Notes: generated by a model not told the origin, from the letters alone. A stretch of DNA of 6,952 nt from Oscillospiraceae bacterium (GCA_017381835.1 JAFOBK010000244.1:1-6952); one strand, 5' to 3'; positions 1 to 6,457 are shown, counted from the first letter of the stretch. Numbers and translations are program-made.

Positions 1-1921
1 GAGGCTGTGCCAGGTTGATAGCGGTCTGGCCACCCAGGGATGCGATAACACCGTCGGGCTTTTCGAACTCGATGATGTTCATAACATCCTCAGTAGTCAG
101 AGGCTCGAAGTACAGCTTATCTGCGGTGGTGTAGTCAGTAGAAACGGTTTCGGGGTTATTGTTAATGATAATTGCTTCATAACCGGCATTTTTAATGGTC
201 ATAACCGCATGGACGGTGGAGTAGTCAAACTCAACGCCCTGACCGATACGGATGGGGCCTGCGCCCAGCACCACAATCTTCTTGCGATCAGTCAAACGGG
301 AAGCGTTTTCGCCGGTGTAAGAGGAATAGAAGTAAGGAATATATGCATTGGTATGGCAGGTATCCACCATACGGTAGACGGGGAAGAAGTTATTCTGCTT
401 ACGCAGGTTGTAAACATCCACTTCCTTCCAGCCCCACAGCTGGGAAATGAACTTATCACCGAAGCCCATGGTCTTGGCCTTCTTCAAAGTTTCGAAGTCG
501 CCCACATTGGCCTTCACAACAGCTTCCATCTTCACGATACGCTCAATGGCTTCCAGGAAGAAGGAAGTGATCTGGGTGATCTCATGGAGCTTTTCAACAC
601 TGATGCCGCGGCGCAGCAGTTCTGCTACAGCAAAGATATTGTCATCCTGGAAGGTATGCAGGTACTCCAGCATCTCTTCGGTGGACTTATGATCAAACTT
701 AGCCATGTGGAAATGGCATACGCCAATTTCCAGAGAACGAACACCCTTCAGCAGGCATTCCTCCAAAGTAGCACCGATACCCATGATCTCGCCGGTAGCC
801 TTCATCTGGGTACCCAGGGTGTTGGCAGCAGAAGCAAACTTATCAAAGGGGAAGCGGGGCAGCTTTGCAATGGTGTAGTCCAGCTTAGGCTCGAAAGCTG
901 CATTGGTGTTGGCAATCGCAATCTCTTCCAGGCTCATGCCAACGGCGATCTTTGCGGTAACACGGGCAATGGGATAGCCGGATGCCTTGGATGCCAGTGC
1001 GGAAGAACGGGAAACTCTGGGGTTAACCTCGATCAGATAGTACTCGGAAGTTTCGGGGTTCAGCGCAAACTGGACATTGCAGCCACCCTCGATCTTCAGC
1101 TCACGAATCAGCTTGATCGCGGAGTCATTGAGCATCTTCTCATCTTCCTTGGAAAGGGTCATGATGGGAGCAACAACCAGGGAGTCACCGGTATGGACGC
1201 CGACGGGATCGATGTTTTCCATGCCGCAGATGGTGATAGCATGGTCGTTGGAGTCACGCATAACTTCAAATTCGATTTCCTTGTAGCCCTTTACAGACTT
1301 TTCGATCAGAACCTGATGTACGGGAGACAGTTTAAATGCATTCAGGCCAACTTCAACCAGTTCTTCTTCATTGTAGGCAAAACCGCCGCCGGTGCCGCCC
1401 AGGGTGAATGCAGGACGCAGAACAACGGGATAGCCGATGCGCTTGGCAGCTTCCTTTGCTTCATCAATAGAGTAAGTGATTTCAGAAGGGATGACAGGCT
1501 CACCGATAGACTGGCACAGTTCCTTGAACAGCTCCCTGTCTTCAGCACGCTCGATAGATGCGCTGGAAGTACCCAGCAGCTTAACACGGCACTCACGGAG
1601 AATGCCCTTCTTCTCCAGCTGCATAGCCAGGTTCAGACCGGTCTGACCGCCGATGCCGGGAACGATGGCATCAGGACGCTCATAACGAATGATCTTTGCA
1701 ATATATTCCAAAGTCAGAGGCTCCATATAGACCTTATCCGCAATAACGGTATCGGTCATAATGGTTGCAGGATTGGAATTACACAGAACAACCTCGTATC
1801 CCTCTTCCCGCAGTGCCAGACAAGCCTGGGTGCCTGCATAGTCAAACTCCGCAGCCTGACCAATCACAATGGGGCCGGAGCCGATAATCAAAATCTTCTT
1901 AATATCCGTACGCTTTGCCAT
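1..1921 (-). CDS. carB: Carbamoyl-phosphate synthase large subunit, 5' part (partial at left edge)
   Basis: This is the synthetase subunit that makes carbamoyl phosphate from bicarbonate, ammonia (from CarA-bound glutamine) and two ATP, the first step of pyrimidine and arginine synthesis in the cytoplasm. About 640 of the usual ~1070 residues are present; the gene runs off the window and no frameshift is seen. The N-terminal nucleotide-binding fold begins with GSGPIVIGQ (residues 14-22). The ATP-grasp glycine loop [12 protein letters not shown] lies near residues 165-177, followed by the [12 protein letters not shown] metal/ATP motif. A helical oligomerisation domain spans roughly 400-550. 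The second half opens with [16 protein letters not shown] near 550, the usual internal duplication. Start is the ATG at 1919-1921, with AGGAGG (1931-1936) 9 bases upstream. It begins 18 bases after the pyrC stop, so the two are surely cotranscribed. carA does not precede it. Confidence 0.97.
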   Translation of the reverse strand, partial: MAKRTDIKKILIIGSGPIVIGQAAEFDYAGTQACLALREEGYEVVLCNSNPATIMTDTVIADKVYMEPLTLEYIAKIIRYERPDAIVPGIGGQTGLNLAMQLEKKGILRECRVKLLGTSSASIERAEDRELFKELCQSIGEPVIPSEITYSIDEAKEAAKRIGYPVVLRPAFTLGGTGGGFAYNEEELVEVGLNAFKLSPVHQVLIEKSVKGYKEIEFEVMRDSNDHAITICGMENIDPVGVHTGDSLVVAPIMTLSKEDEKMLNDSAIKLIRELKIEGGCNVQFALNPETSEYYLIEVNPRVSRSSALASKASGYPIARVTAKIAVGMSLEEIAIANTNAAFEPKLDYTIAKLPRFPFDKFASAANTLGTQMKATGEIMGIGATLEECLLKGVRSLEIGVCHFHMAKFDHKSTEEMLEYLHTFQDDNIFAVAELLRRGISVEKLHEITQITSFFLEAIERIVKMEAVVKANVGDFETLKKAKTMGFGDKFISQLWGWKEVDVYNLRKQNNFFPVYRMVDTCHTNAYIPYFYSSYTGENASRLTDRKKIVVLGAGPIRIGQGVEFDYSTVHAVMTIKNAGYEAIIINNNPETVSTDYTTADKLYFEPLTTEDVMNIIEFEKPDGVIASLGGQTAINLAQP

Positions 1922-1939
1922 TTCACAAATCCTCCTGTA

Positions 1940-3148
1940 TCACTTTTTGTAAACAACATTGCCGTCACAAACCGTAAGCTCACATTCACCATGGAGATTC
2001 CAACCGGCGAAGGGAGTGGCTTTACCCTTAGAAATGAACTCTTCGGGATCTACGGTAAATTCTCTATTCAAATTCCACACAGAGAAATCATTTCCCATGG
2101 GAATCTCAAAACGTTTTCTGGGATTGATTGCCAGCAGCTCCACCAGTTTCTCCATAGTGAGGATGCCGGGTTTCACCAGGCAGGTATACAGTACCGGGAA
2201 TGCGGTTTCGATACCTACCACGCCAAAGGAGCTGCCTGCCAGTCCTTTGCTCTTTTCCTCCGCGCTATGGGGTGCATGATCCGTTGCAATCATATCGATG
2301 GTACCGTCCAGCAAGCCGGCAACCAAAGCCTCCCGGTCTTCTGCACTGCGCAGCGGGGGATTCATCTTGAAGCGGCCGTCCTCCTGCAGGAAGCTGTCAT
2401 CCATTACCAGGTAATGAGGGCCGGTTTCACAAGTCACATCCACGCCTCTTGCCTTCGCCTGGCGGATGATCTCCACGCTTTCCTTTGTGGAAATGTGGCA
2501 CACATGATACTTACACCCAATCTCTTCCACCAGTTTCAAATCTCTAGCGATCTGCTCATACTCACTGGCGCTGCAAATACCCTTGTGACCGTGGGTCTTT
2601 GCATATTCACCATCATGGATATAGCCGCCACGAAGGAGTTCATTCACTTCACAGTGGGCAACAATCATCTTGCCCAAAGCCTTGGCCCGCAGCATAGCCT
2701 GACGCATCATATCATCACTCTGTACGCCGCGGCCATCATCAGAAAATCCAATGACATCGTTTGCCATACCGTCCAGGTCAGCAAGTTCTTCACCCTTCTC
2801 CCCTACGGTAATGGCACCGTAAGGATATACATGAATCACAGCCTGCTCCTCGATCAACCGCAACTGCTTATGCAGATTCTCAACGCTATCAGGTACGGGA
2901 TTCAGATTGGGCATGGTGCATACCGCAGTATAACCACCTCTGGCAGACGCTTTGGAGCCGGTTTCAATGGTCTCCTTATAAGAAAAACCCGGCTCACGGA
3001 AATGCACATGCACATCGCAAAAGCCGGGTAAAAACACGTATTCATCAGAAGCAAAACGAGCCACTTCATCTGCCAAAAGGGCACTGGAAGAAATAATATC
3101 ACCAATGTTACAGCCAAAAGATTTCAGCTTCAAATTAGCACTCATCAT
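1940..3148 (-). CDS. pyrC: Dihydroorotase, class I
   Basis: Catalyses the reversible cyclisation of N-carbamoyl-aspartate to dihydroorotate, the third step of pyrimidine synthesis, as a cytoplasmic zinc TIM-barrel enzyme of the amidohydrolase superfamily. With the start used here (402 residues) the visible metal and active-site motifs are DVHVHFREPG (H47, H49, R51), GFSDDG (D137), AHCE (H165), HVCHIS (H217) and ATDHAPH (D289). The aspartate at 137 takes the place of the carboxylated lysine of class II enzymes, as in known class I DHOases. The frame stays open up to a TTG at 3208, but that TTG is the first base of the -35 box of the gene's own promoter, so it cannot be the start. The tandem ATGs at 3146-3148 and 3143-3145 sit 6 and 9 bases after GGGGGAG; either could be used. 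The N-terminal sandwich before HxH is about 12 residues shorter than in Bacillus PyrC. carB follows 18 bases downstream. Confidence 0.96.
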   Translation of the reverse strand: MMSANLKLKSFGCNIGDIISSSALLADEVARFASDEYVFLPGFCDVHVHFREPGFSYKETIETGSKASARGGYTAVCTMPNLNPVPDSVENLHKQLRLIEEQAVIHVYPYGAITVGEKGEELADLDGMANDVIGFSDDGRGVQSDDMMRQAMLRAKALGKMIVAHCEVNELLRGGYIHDGEYAKTHGHKGICSASEYEQIARDLKLVEEIGCKYHVCHISTKESVEIIRQAKARGVDVTCETGPHYLVMDDSFLQEDGRFKMNPPLRSAEDREALVAGLLDGTIDMIATDHAPHSAEEKSKGLAGSSFGVVGIETAFPVLYTCLVKPGILTMEKLVELLAINPRKRFEIPMGNDFSVWNLNREFTVDPEEFISKGKATPFAGWNLHGECELTVCDGNVVYKK

Positions 3149-3154
3149 TCCGTT

Positions 3155-3161
3155 CTCCCCC
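3155..3161 (-). promoter_or_regulatory. Ribosome binding site that fixes the pyrC start
   Basis: GGGGGAG on the minus strand lies 6 bases before ATG 3148 and 9 bases before ATG 3145. It supports the 402/401-residue form and argues against the longer open frame reaching 3208. Confidence 0.8.
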
Positions 3162-3179
3162 ATTTTATTTATCTTGGTA

Positions 3180-3208
3180 AGTATACCACAGAGCACTAAT
3201 CTTGTCAA
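3180..3208 (-). promoter_or_regulatory. Sigma-A promoter of pyrC-carB
   Basis: On the minus strand, TTGACA (3203-3208, 6/6) is followed by a 17-base spacer and TATACT (3180-3185, 5/6), with an extended -10 TGn just before the -10. The expected start of transcription is near 3173, giving a leader of only about 25 bases before the pyrC ATG. That leaves no room for a PyrR-binding attenuator or a riboswitch between promoter and gene. The promoter starts a new unit 43 bases after the M23 peptidase stop codon begins. Confidence 0.88.
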
Positions 3209-3217
3209 ACCCTGCGG

Positions 3218-3242
3218 CTCGAAATCGAGGAAAAAAACTCGA
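3218..3242 (-). repeat. Three-arm TCGAG/CTCGA inverted repeat between the M23 gene and the pyrC promoter
   Basis: Reading on the minus strand there are three arms: TCGAG (3242-3238), CTCGA (3229-3225) and TCGAG (3222-3218). The middle arm can pair with either neighbour, with loops of 8 bases (U-rich) or 2 bases. No U-run follows the second hairpin, so it is not a canonical intrinsic terminator. It ends 9 bases upstream of the pyrC -35 box, so it could be an operator, a weak terminator for the upstream unit, or chance. I see no better terminator after the M23 gene. Confidence 0.35.
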
Positions 3243-3250
3243 CAAAATTT

Positions 3251-4201
3251 CTATGCGGTGGGAAAGTTTTCTATATCCAAATCCACAAAGGGATATACCC
3301 GCATCCATCCATTCACATCTTTTCTCAGGCTGCTTCTGTGACTGTGGAGAAGCCTGACAATATCATAAGGATCGATCCATATTTCCGATAAACATTCCTT
3401 TTGGCTCTCATCAAAAACCAGCTGGATGCCGAAGTGCAGGTGTACTGTTTCGATATTATTGGTATTTTCTTTATCTGAATATCCGGTTCTCCCCATAAAA
3501 CCTATCAGATCCCCGGCCTGCACCAGATCTCCCACTTCCAAACCATCCGCAAAGGGGTGATCCTTTTGCAAATGCGCATAATAATAGTATCGTTTATTAT
3601 CCGTTGAGCGAATCCCAACCCGCCAACCACCATACCGGTTCCATCCCATAGCTTCTACAATTCCACTCTCCACGGCAACAATGGGTGTTCCCAAAGACCC
3701 CATCATATCATGTCCCAGGTGCTTTCTTGCAAAACCGAAACTGCGTCTGTTTCCAAAATCATCGCAGTGGCTGTACCCATATCCCGCGGCAATTGGCGAG
3801 AAAGCTTTGAGTCCATAGGTAGGAATCCACTCCCCATCTTTTTCTATGGCATAATGCCCCAAAAGACCCGAAAGCACAGCAGAAAAGGATTCCTTATAAT
3901 AAGGATAGTACTGATAAAGACTTCCCAGCACTTCTTCCGCATTCCGATCCCCTTCCAAATCTTTTGCAGCCTTTTTGACTGCCTCCAGAGGACATTTTCC
4001 GCCGGTTCTGCAGCCGGCAACCGCAAGAATATCGATCCAGCTAATATGCTTTTCCTGCTGCGCTGTAGATATATCCACATCCATAGCAAACTTAAGGGAT
4101 TCATAAGGTACACCAAAATCTACCCATTTAATAGTCTGCGCATTTACCTGCACCGCCATTGCTGTCACCAGCAGCCAAATAATCAAAATCCGCCGTTTCA
4201 C
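3251..4201 (-). CDS. Secreted M23-family peptidoglycan endopeptidase
   Basis: Predicted zinc endopeptidase that cuts peptide cross-links in the cell wall, acting outside the membrane. The GTG start at 4199-4201 is chosen because AGAGGTG lies 5 bases upstream, the same sequence and spacing as for dus, and because it gives a classic signal peptide: MKRR, a hydrophobic stretch (residues 5-17), then VNA at 19-21 as a likely cleavage site. ATG 4243 is an in-frame alternative adding 14 residues with a poorer signal. Residues ~22-155 form an N-terminal region I do not recognise as a named domain. The M23 (LytM-like) domain covers ~156-270 with HLGHD (H161, D165), YYYAHL (H210) and VHLHFG (H254, H256); all zinc and catalytic residues are present, so it should be active. 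A ~45-residue tail follows. It lies 55 bases after the dus stop and shares the dus promoter. Similar M23 proteins with this N-terminal part are, from memory, common in Clostridia; a sporulation role is possible but not shown. Confidence 0.88.
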   Translation of the reverse strand: MKRRILIIWLLVTAMAVQVNAQTIKWVDFGVPYESLKFAMDVDISTAQQEKHISWIDILAVAGCRTGGKCPLEAVKKAAKDLEGDRNAEEVLGSLYQYYPYYKESFSAVLSGLLGHYAIEKDGEWIPTYGLKAFSPIAAGYGYSHCDDFGNRRSFGFARKHLGHDMMGSLGTPIVAVESGIVEAMGWNRYGGWRVGIRSTDNKRYYYYAHLQKDHPFADGLEVGDLVQAGDLIGFMGRTGYSDKENTNNIETVHLHFGIQLVFDESQKECLSEIWIDPYDIVRLLHSHRSSLRKDVNGWMRVYPFVDLDIENFPTA

Positions 4202-4206
4202 ACCAT

Positions 4207-4213
4207 CACCTCT
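4207..4213 (-). promoter_or_regulatory. Ribosome binding site favouring the GTG start of the M23 gene
   Basis: AGAGGTG on the minus strand, 5 bases before GTG 4201. The alternative ATG at 4243 has GGAAGG 5 bases upstream, so it is not excluded. An ACCT just upstream (ACCT-GATAAG-AGGT) could form a weak 4-5 bp hairpin over this site. Confidence 0.6.
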
Positions 4214-4256
4214 TATCAGGTAGGTTGCGAAACGACGGATCATGTATACCTTCCAA

Positions 4257-5222
4257 TTATTTCAAATCCCGGCGAATACCGTCGGCAATACGGTAGATAT
4301 CTTCCATTTTCTGAATGCCGGAAATCTGCTCCTTGTAGTAATTGGCATAAGCTACACCACGCAGATACCATGCAAAATGCTTTCTTGCTTCCAGGCAGCA
4401 GATATGCTCACCCTTGTCCTCATAAGCCATTTCAAACTGACGGACAGCAGTATCCACGCGCTTTGCAAGGATCGGGCGCTCATAGGACTGCACACCGTCA
4501 AGGGCCGCCTTTGCCTCCGCGAAAACCCAGGGATTACCAAAAGATGCTCTGCCGATCATAATACCGTCGGCCTTGGTCCAATTACGGCACTTTACTGCCG
4601 TCGCGCCGTCTACAATATCTCCGTTGGCAATTACCGGAACAGACAGCTGATCCTTAACCTTTGCAATGGTATCCCAATCGGCAGTGCCTGAATAAAGCAT
4701 ACTTCTCGTTCTACCATGGACTGCGATCATACTTGCGCCACAATCTTCCATGCGCTTTGTAAAGTCCAGAACATTGATACTGCCTTTATCCCAGCCTAAA
4801 CGGCATTTCACCGTAACCGGAACATCAACAGCATTGACAACAGCCTTTACGATCTCACCGGCCAGTTCCGGCGTACGCATCAAGCCGCAGCCATCGCCGG
4901 AGTTGGCGATCTTTGGCATAGGACAGCCCATGTTAATATCAATAAAATCACAACCGGAGATCTCCAGTGCCAGTTCCGCACCTTTTGCCATAATTTCCGG
5001 ATTATTGCCAAAAATCTGGGCACCGCAGACACCGCTTTCGGTCTTTCGCAGCAATGCTGCACTCTTCTTATCCTTATAGCATAAGGCTCTTGAGGATACC
5101 ATCTCCGTAACTGTAAGCTCAGCGCCTAATTCCGCACAAATATTGCGGAATGCCCAATCCGTGACACCTGCCATAGGACCCAAAGCAATGGGGGTATTGA
5201 CTTCTAATGCACCGATTTTCAT
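4257..5222 (-). CDS. dus: tRNA-dihydrouridine synthase (DusB/NifR3 type)
   Basis: FMN- and NADPH-dependent enzyme that reduces uridines to dihydrouridine in the D-loop region of tRNA. The 321-residue length is normal. The TIM-barrel opens with the FMN-site motif LGPMAGVTD (14-22). The active-site motif DINMGCP carries catalytic Cys100, followed by PK at 103-104. KCRLGWD (139-145) and VHGRTR (168-173) line the substrate and flavin sites, ANGDI is at 199-203 and GRASFGNPW at 224-232 binds FMN phosphate. A C-terminal helical domain of about 80 residues follows. The ATG start (5220-5222) has AGAGGTG 5 bases upstream. The exact Dus subtype, and so the modified position, cannot be settled from sequence alone. 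It has its own promoter overlapping the end of the preceding small gene and leads the unit that includes the M23 peptidase. Confidence 0.96.
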   Translation of the reverse strand: MKIGALEVNTPIALGPMAGVTDWAFRNICAELGAELTVTEMVSSRALCYKDKKSAALLRKTESGVCGAQIFGNNPEIMAKGAELALEISGCDFIDINMGCPMPKIANSGDGCGLMRTPELAGEIVKAVVNAVDVPVTVKCRLGWDKGSINVLDFTKRMEDCGASMIAVHGRTRSMLYSGTADWDTIAKVKDQLSVPVIANGDIVDGATAVKCRNWTKADGIMIGRASFGNPWVFAEAKAALDGVQSYERPILAKRVDTAVRQFEMAYEDKGEHICCLEARKHFAWYLRGVAYANYYKEQISGIQKMEDIYRIADGIRRDLK

Positions 5223-5247
5223 GGTGTCACCTCTCTTTTACCGGGAG

Positions 5248-5276
5248 ATTATAGCACAATCCAGACCTTTAGTCAA
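5248..5276 (-). promoter_or_regulatory. Sigma-A promoter of dus, overlapping the upstream stop codon
   Basis: Minus strand: TTGACT (5271-5276, 5/6), 17-base spacer, TATAAT (5248-5253, 6/6), with an extended -10 TGn directly before the -10. The predicted transcription start is near 5241, giving a leader of about 19 bases that is mostly ribosome binding site. The -35 box contains the TGA stop codon (5273-5275) of the 79-residue gene, so dus can be transcribed independently of ttcA. Confidence 0.88.
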
Positions 5277-5512
5277 AGAAATATCGAAAGAATCCAAATG
5301 AGTCCAGTGAAAACAGCACCCGCAAAGGCCCAAACAGGGCCCGAGGGTCTTCTCGTTTTTCCGGAGTTGTTGATAATTCTTTTCGCTTCCTTCAAAAGCA
5401 TCTCATCGGTGACCTCACCGGTATTCTCTTTCAAAATAAAAATGGCCTGTTCAAACATCTCCGTGTCCGGTCCATGCACCAGGATTACCTGTCGGGAAAT
5501 TCCTTTTACCAT
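5273..5512 (-). CDS. Small tail-anchored membrane protein of unknown function, 79 aa
   Basis: I do not recognise a named family. The first ~48 residues look soluble: a beta-like segment RQVILVHGPD (7-16), a helix with FEQAIFIL (20-27), then an acidic-basic helix (34-49) ending IINN. A basic linker KTRRP (52-56) leads into one hydrophobic segment (about 59-79) that ends the protein. By the positive-inside rule the N-terminal part faces the cytoplasm and the protein is C-tail anchored. From memory, similar small proteins with a V-x-x-PD and FEQAIF core occur in Oscillospiraceae, sometimes with unreliable database names; this is unverified. The ATG at 5510-5512 has AAGGAGG (5523-5529) 10 bases upstream, but both are buried in a long hairpin. 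It follows ttcA by 47 bases with no promoter of its own that I can see, so it is probably read from the ttcA transcript. Confidence 0.8.
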   Translation of the reverse strand: MVKGISRQVILVHGPDTEMFEQAIFILKENTGEVTDEMLLKEAKRIINNSGKTRRPSGPVWAFAGAVFTGLIWILSIFL

Positions 5513-5555
5513 TTGTGTATCGCCTCCTTAAACGGAAGTATACCCAAATGGTAAA
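5505..5555 (-). promoter_or_regulatory. Hairpin sequestering the ribosome binding site and start codon of the 79-aa gene
   Basis: In the minus-strand RNA the arm UUUACCAUUUG (5555-5545) pairs perfectly with CAAAUGGUAAA (5515-5505), 11 bp. After a G/A mismatch come 4 more bp (GUAU/AUAC), a small internal loop, then CUUCC (5538-5534) with GGAGG (5527-5523), 5 bp with one G-U pair, closed by a 6-base loop GUUUAA. GGAGG is the Shine-Dalgarno sequence and the AUG start (5512-5510) lies in the 11-bp stem, so both are blocked. The hairpin starts 4 bases after the ttcA stop codon. No U-run follows on the minus strand, so it is not a terminator for ttcA. Translational coupling is inferred, not shown. 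Confidence 0.65.
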
Positions 5556-5559
5556 TTTT

Positions 5560-6300
5560 TCATTCCTGATCTTTCGGGCGCTTATATCTGCCCTTCGGCT
5601 CCCATTCAGGAAGCGGAAAGCGCTGCATGGCGCCGAAGATCCGCTCTTTCAGGTCAGGATAGGTGGCGCTCAAATCATACACAAGCTGCTTGATCTCCTC
5701 GCGCTTGGTATATTTGTCCACGGGGCACCGATTGGTGATAACGGGAAGCTGATTTCGGGTTACAAAGCTGTCGATGGACTTTTCATGAATATAGAGCATA
5801 GGCCGAATCTGAATAATGCCGGTTCTGTCCAGATCCGTCACCGGCTGGAAGCAGCTGATCCGGCCTTCATAAATCAGGCTCATCATGAATGTTTCCACAG
5901 CATCATCATAATGATGTCCCAGCGCAAGCTTGTTCATGCCCCGATCCAGGATTGCCTGGTTCAAAGCACCCCGACGCATTTTTGCACACATGGAACAAGG
6001 ATTCTTCTCTTTGCGGTGATCAAAAATAATAGGTCCGATTTCAGTATGGACCAGATTATATTTTACATCCAGCTTATCACAAAGTTCAGCCATGGGACTA
6101 TAGTCCATACCCAGTCCCATATCAATGGTAATCGCCTCTACATCAAAGGCTTTATCATTATATTTACGAAGTTCCGCCAAAAAGGCCAGCAGTGCCACAG
6201 AGTCCTTTCCGCCGGACACACCAACACCGATGCGGTCACCTTCATTTATCATATGATAATCCTGCACGCATCTGCGCACCAGACCAATCAGCTTCTGCAT
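5560..6300 (-). CDS. TtcA-like PP-loop tRNA thiolation enzyme
   Basis: Predicted cytoplasmic ATP-pyrophosphatase of the TtcA family (COG0037-type), which activates a tRNA base by adenylation and replaces oxygen with sulfur; characterised TtcA makes 2-thiocytidine at position 32. The 246-residue protein has the PP-loop SGGKDS (29-34), the LGHHYDD motif (127-133), and three cysteines fitting the family's [4Fe-4S] cluster: CSMC (C102, C105) and C192 in TNRCP. It is shorter than E. coli TtcA (~311 residues). The substrate in Clostridia is not certain, so no symbol is assigned. The frame is open 12 codons further upstream, but ATG 6298-6300 is chosen because GGAGG (6311-6315) lies 10 bases before it, inside that extension. 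It is transcribed divergently from rplM and leads the unit that includes the 79-residue protein. Confidence 0.9.
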   Translation of the reverse strand: MQKLIGLVRRCVQDYHMINEGDRIGVGVSGGKDSVALLAFLAELRKYNDKAFDVEAITIDMGLGMDYSPMAELCDKLDVKYNLVHTEIGPIIFDHRKEKNPCSMCAKMRRGALNQAILDRGMNKLALGHHYDDAVETFMMSLIYEGRISCFQPVTDLDRTGIIQIRPMLYIHEKSIDSFVTRNQLPVITNRCPVDKYTKREEIKQLVYDLSATYPDLKERIFGAMQRFPLPEWEPKGRYKRPKDQE

Positions 6301-6310
6301 ATTGAGGTTT

Positions 6311-6315
6311 CCTCC
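6311..6315 (-). promoter_or_regulatory. Ribosome binding site that fixes the ttcA-like start
   Basis: GGAGG on the minus strand, 10 bases before ATG 6300, lies within the longer open frame and so argues for the shorter protein. GAGG-AAA-CCTC could fold into a small 4-bp hairpin over it, probably too weak to matter. Confidence 0.7.
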
Positions 6316-6363
6316 ATTTTTATATAAAAGTCGCACACAAGGATTTGATAGTATTTGCGAGTA

Positions 6364-6380
6364 TTTTAAAGCATTTAAAA
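6364..6380. repeat. AT-rich perfect inverted repeat in the ttcA leader
   Basis: TTTTAAA (6364-6370), a 3-base centre GCA, then TTTAAAA (6374-6380). It lies about 75-90 bases upstream of the predicted rplM start site and within the predicted ttcA leader. It could be an operator half-site pair or simply AT-rich sequence. Confidence 0.3.
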
Positions 6381-6393
6381 GCTTACATATAGT

Positions 6394-6417
6394 TTCATAA
6401 ATTTTACAAAAAAAGCT
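6394..6417 (+). promoter_or_regulatory. UP-element-like A/T tract upstream of the rplM promoter
   Basis: The stretch just before the -35 box carries AAATTTT followed by a run of seven A, resembling the A/T-tract pattern bound by the RNA polymerase alpha subunit at ribosomal promoters. Fits a highly expressed ribosomal protein gene. Confidence 0.5.
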
Positions 6418-6418
6418 G

Positions 6419-6447
6419 TTGACATTTGATTTTTTCTGTGTTATAAG
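6419..6447 (+). promoter_or_regulatory. Sigma-A promoter of rplM
   Basis: TTGACA (6419-6424, 6/6), 17-base spacer, TATAAG (6442-6447, 5/6), with an extended -10 TGn just before the -10. The predicted transcription start is near 6454, giving a leader of about 70 bases. The polymerase footprint would cover the -10 of the opposing promoter at 6467-6472. Confidence 0.88.
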
Positions 6448-6457
6448 AATCTAGCGT

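Noticed and set aside
209..3031. A 940-codon open frame on the plus strand.
   Set aside because: It is the exact complement, codon for codon, of carB and pyrC, both confidently identified by motifs. It has no ribosome binding site or recognisable domain and is explained by codon bias in the sense genes.
3149..3208. A 20-residue N-terminal extension of pyrC starting at TTG 3208.
   Set aside because: The TTG is the first base triplet of the -35 box and the extension overlaps the whole promoter; a good ribosome binding site precedes the ATG pair at 3148/3145.
3710..4561. A 283-codon plus-strand open frame spanning the M23 and dus genes.
   Set aside because: Antisense to two genes with intact catalytic motifs, no family resemblance, and composition typical of a shadow frame.
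5505..5560. The hairpin at 5505-5555 read on the plus strand as an intrinsic terminator, since a short T-run follows it.
   Set aside because: No plus-strand gene ends there and the stem has a weak, interrupted upper part; the placement over the minus-strand start codon explains it better.
5515..6327. A 270-codon plus-strand open frame opposite the ttcA-like gene.
   Set aside because: Complement of a well-supported PP-loop protein; no domain or promoter seen.
6350..6366. AGTATTT repeated with a 10-base period upstream of the ttcA-like gene.
   Set aside because: Only two short AT-rich copies; easily chance.
6375..6425. A 16-codon upstream open frame in the predicted ttcA leader.
   Set aside because: No Shine-Dalgarno sequence precedes its ATG, and it is AT-rich sequence overlapping the rplM -35 region.
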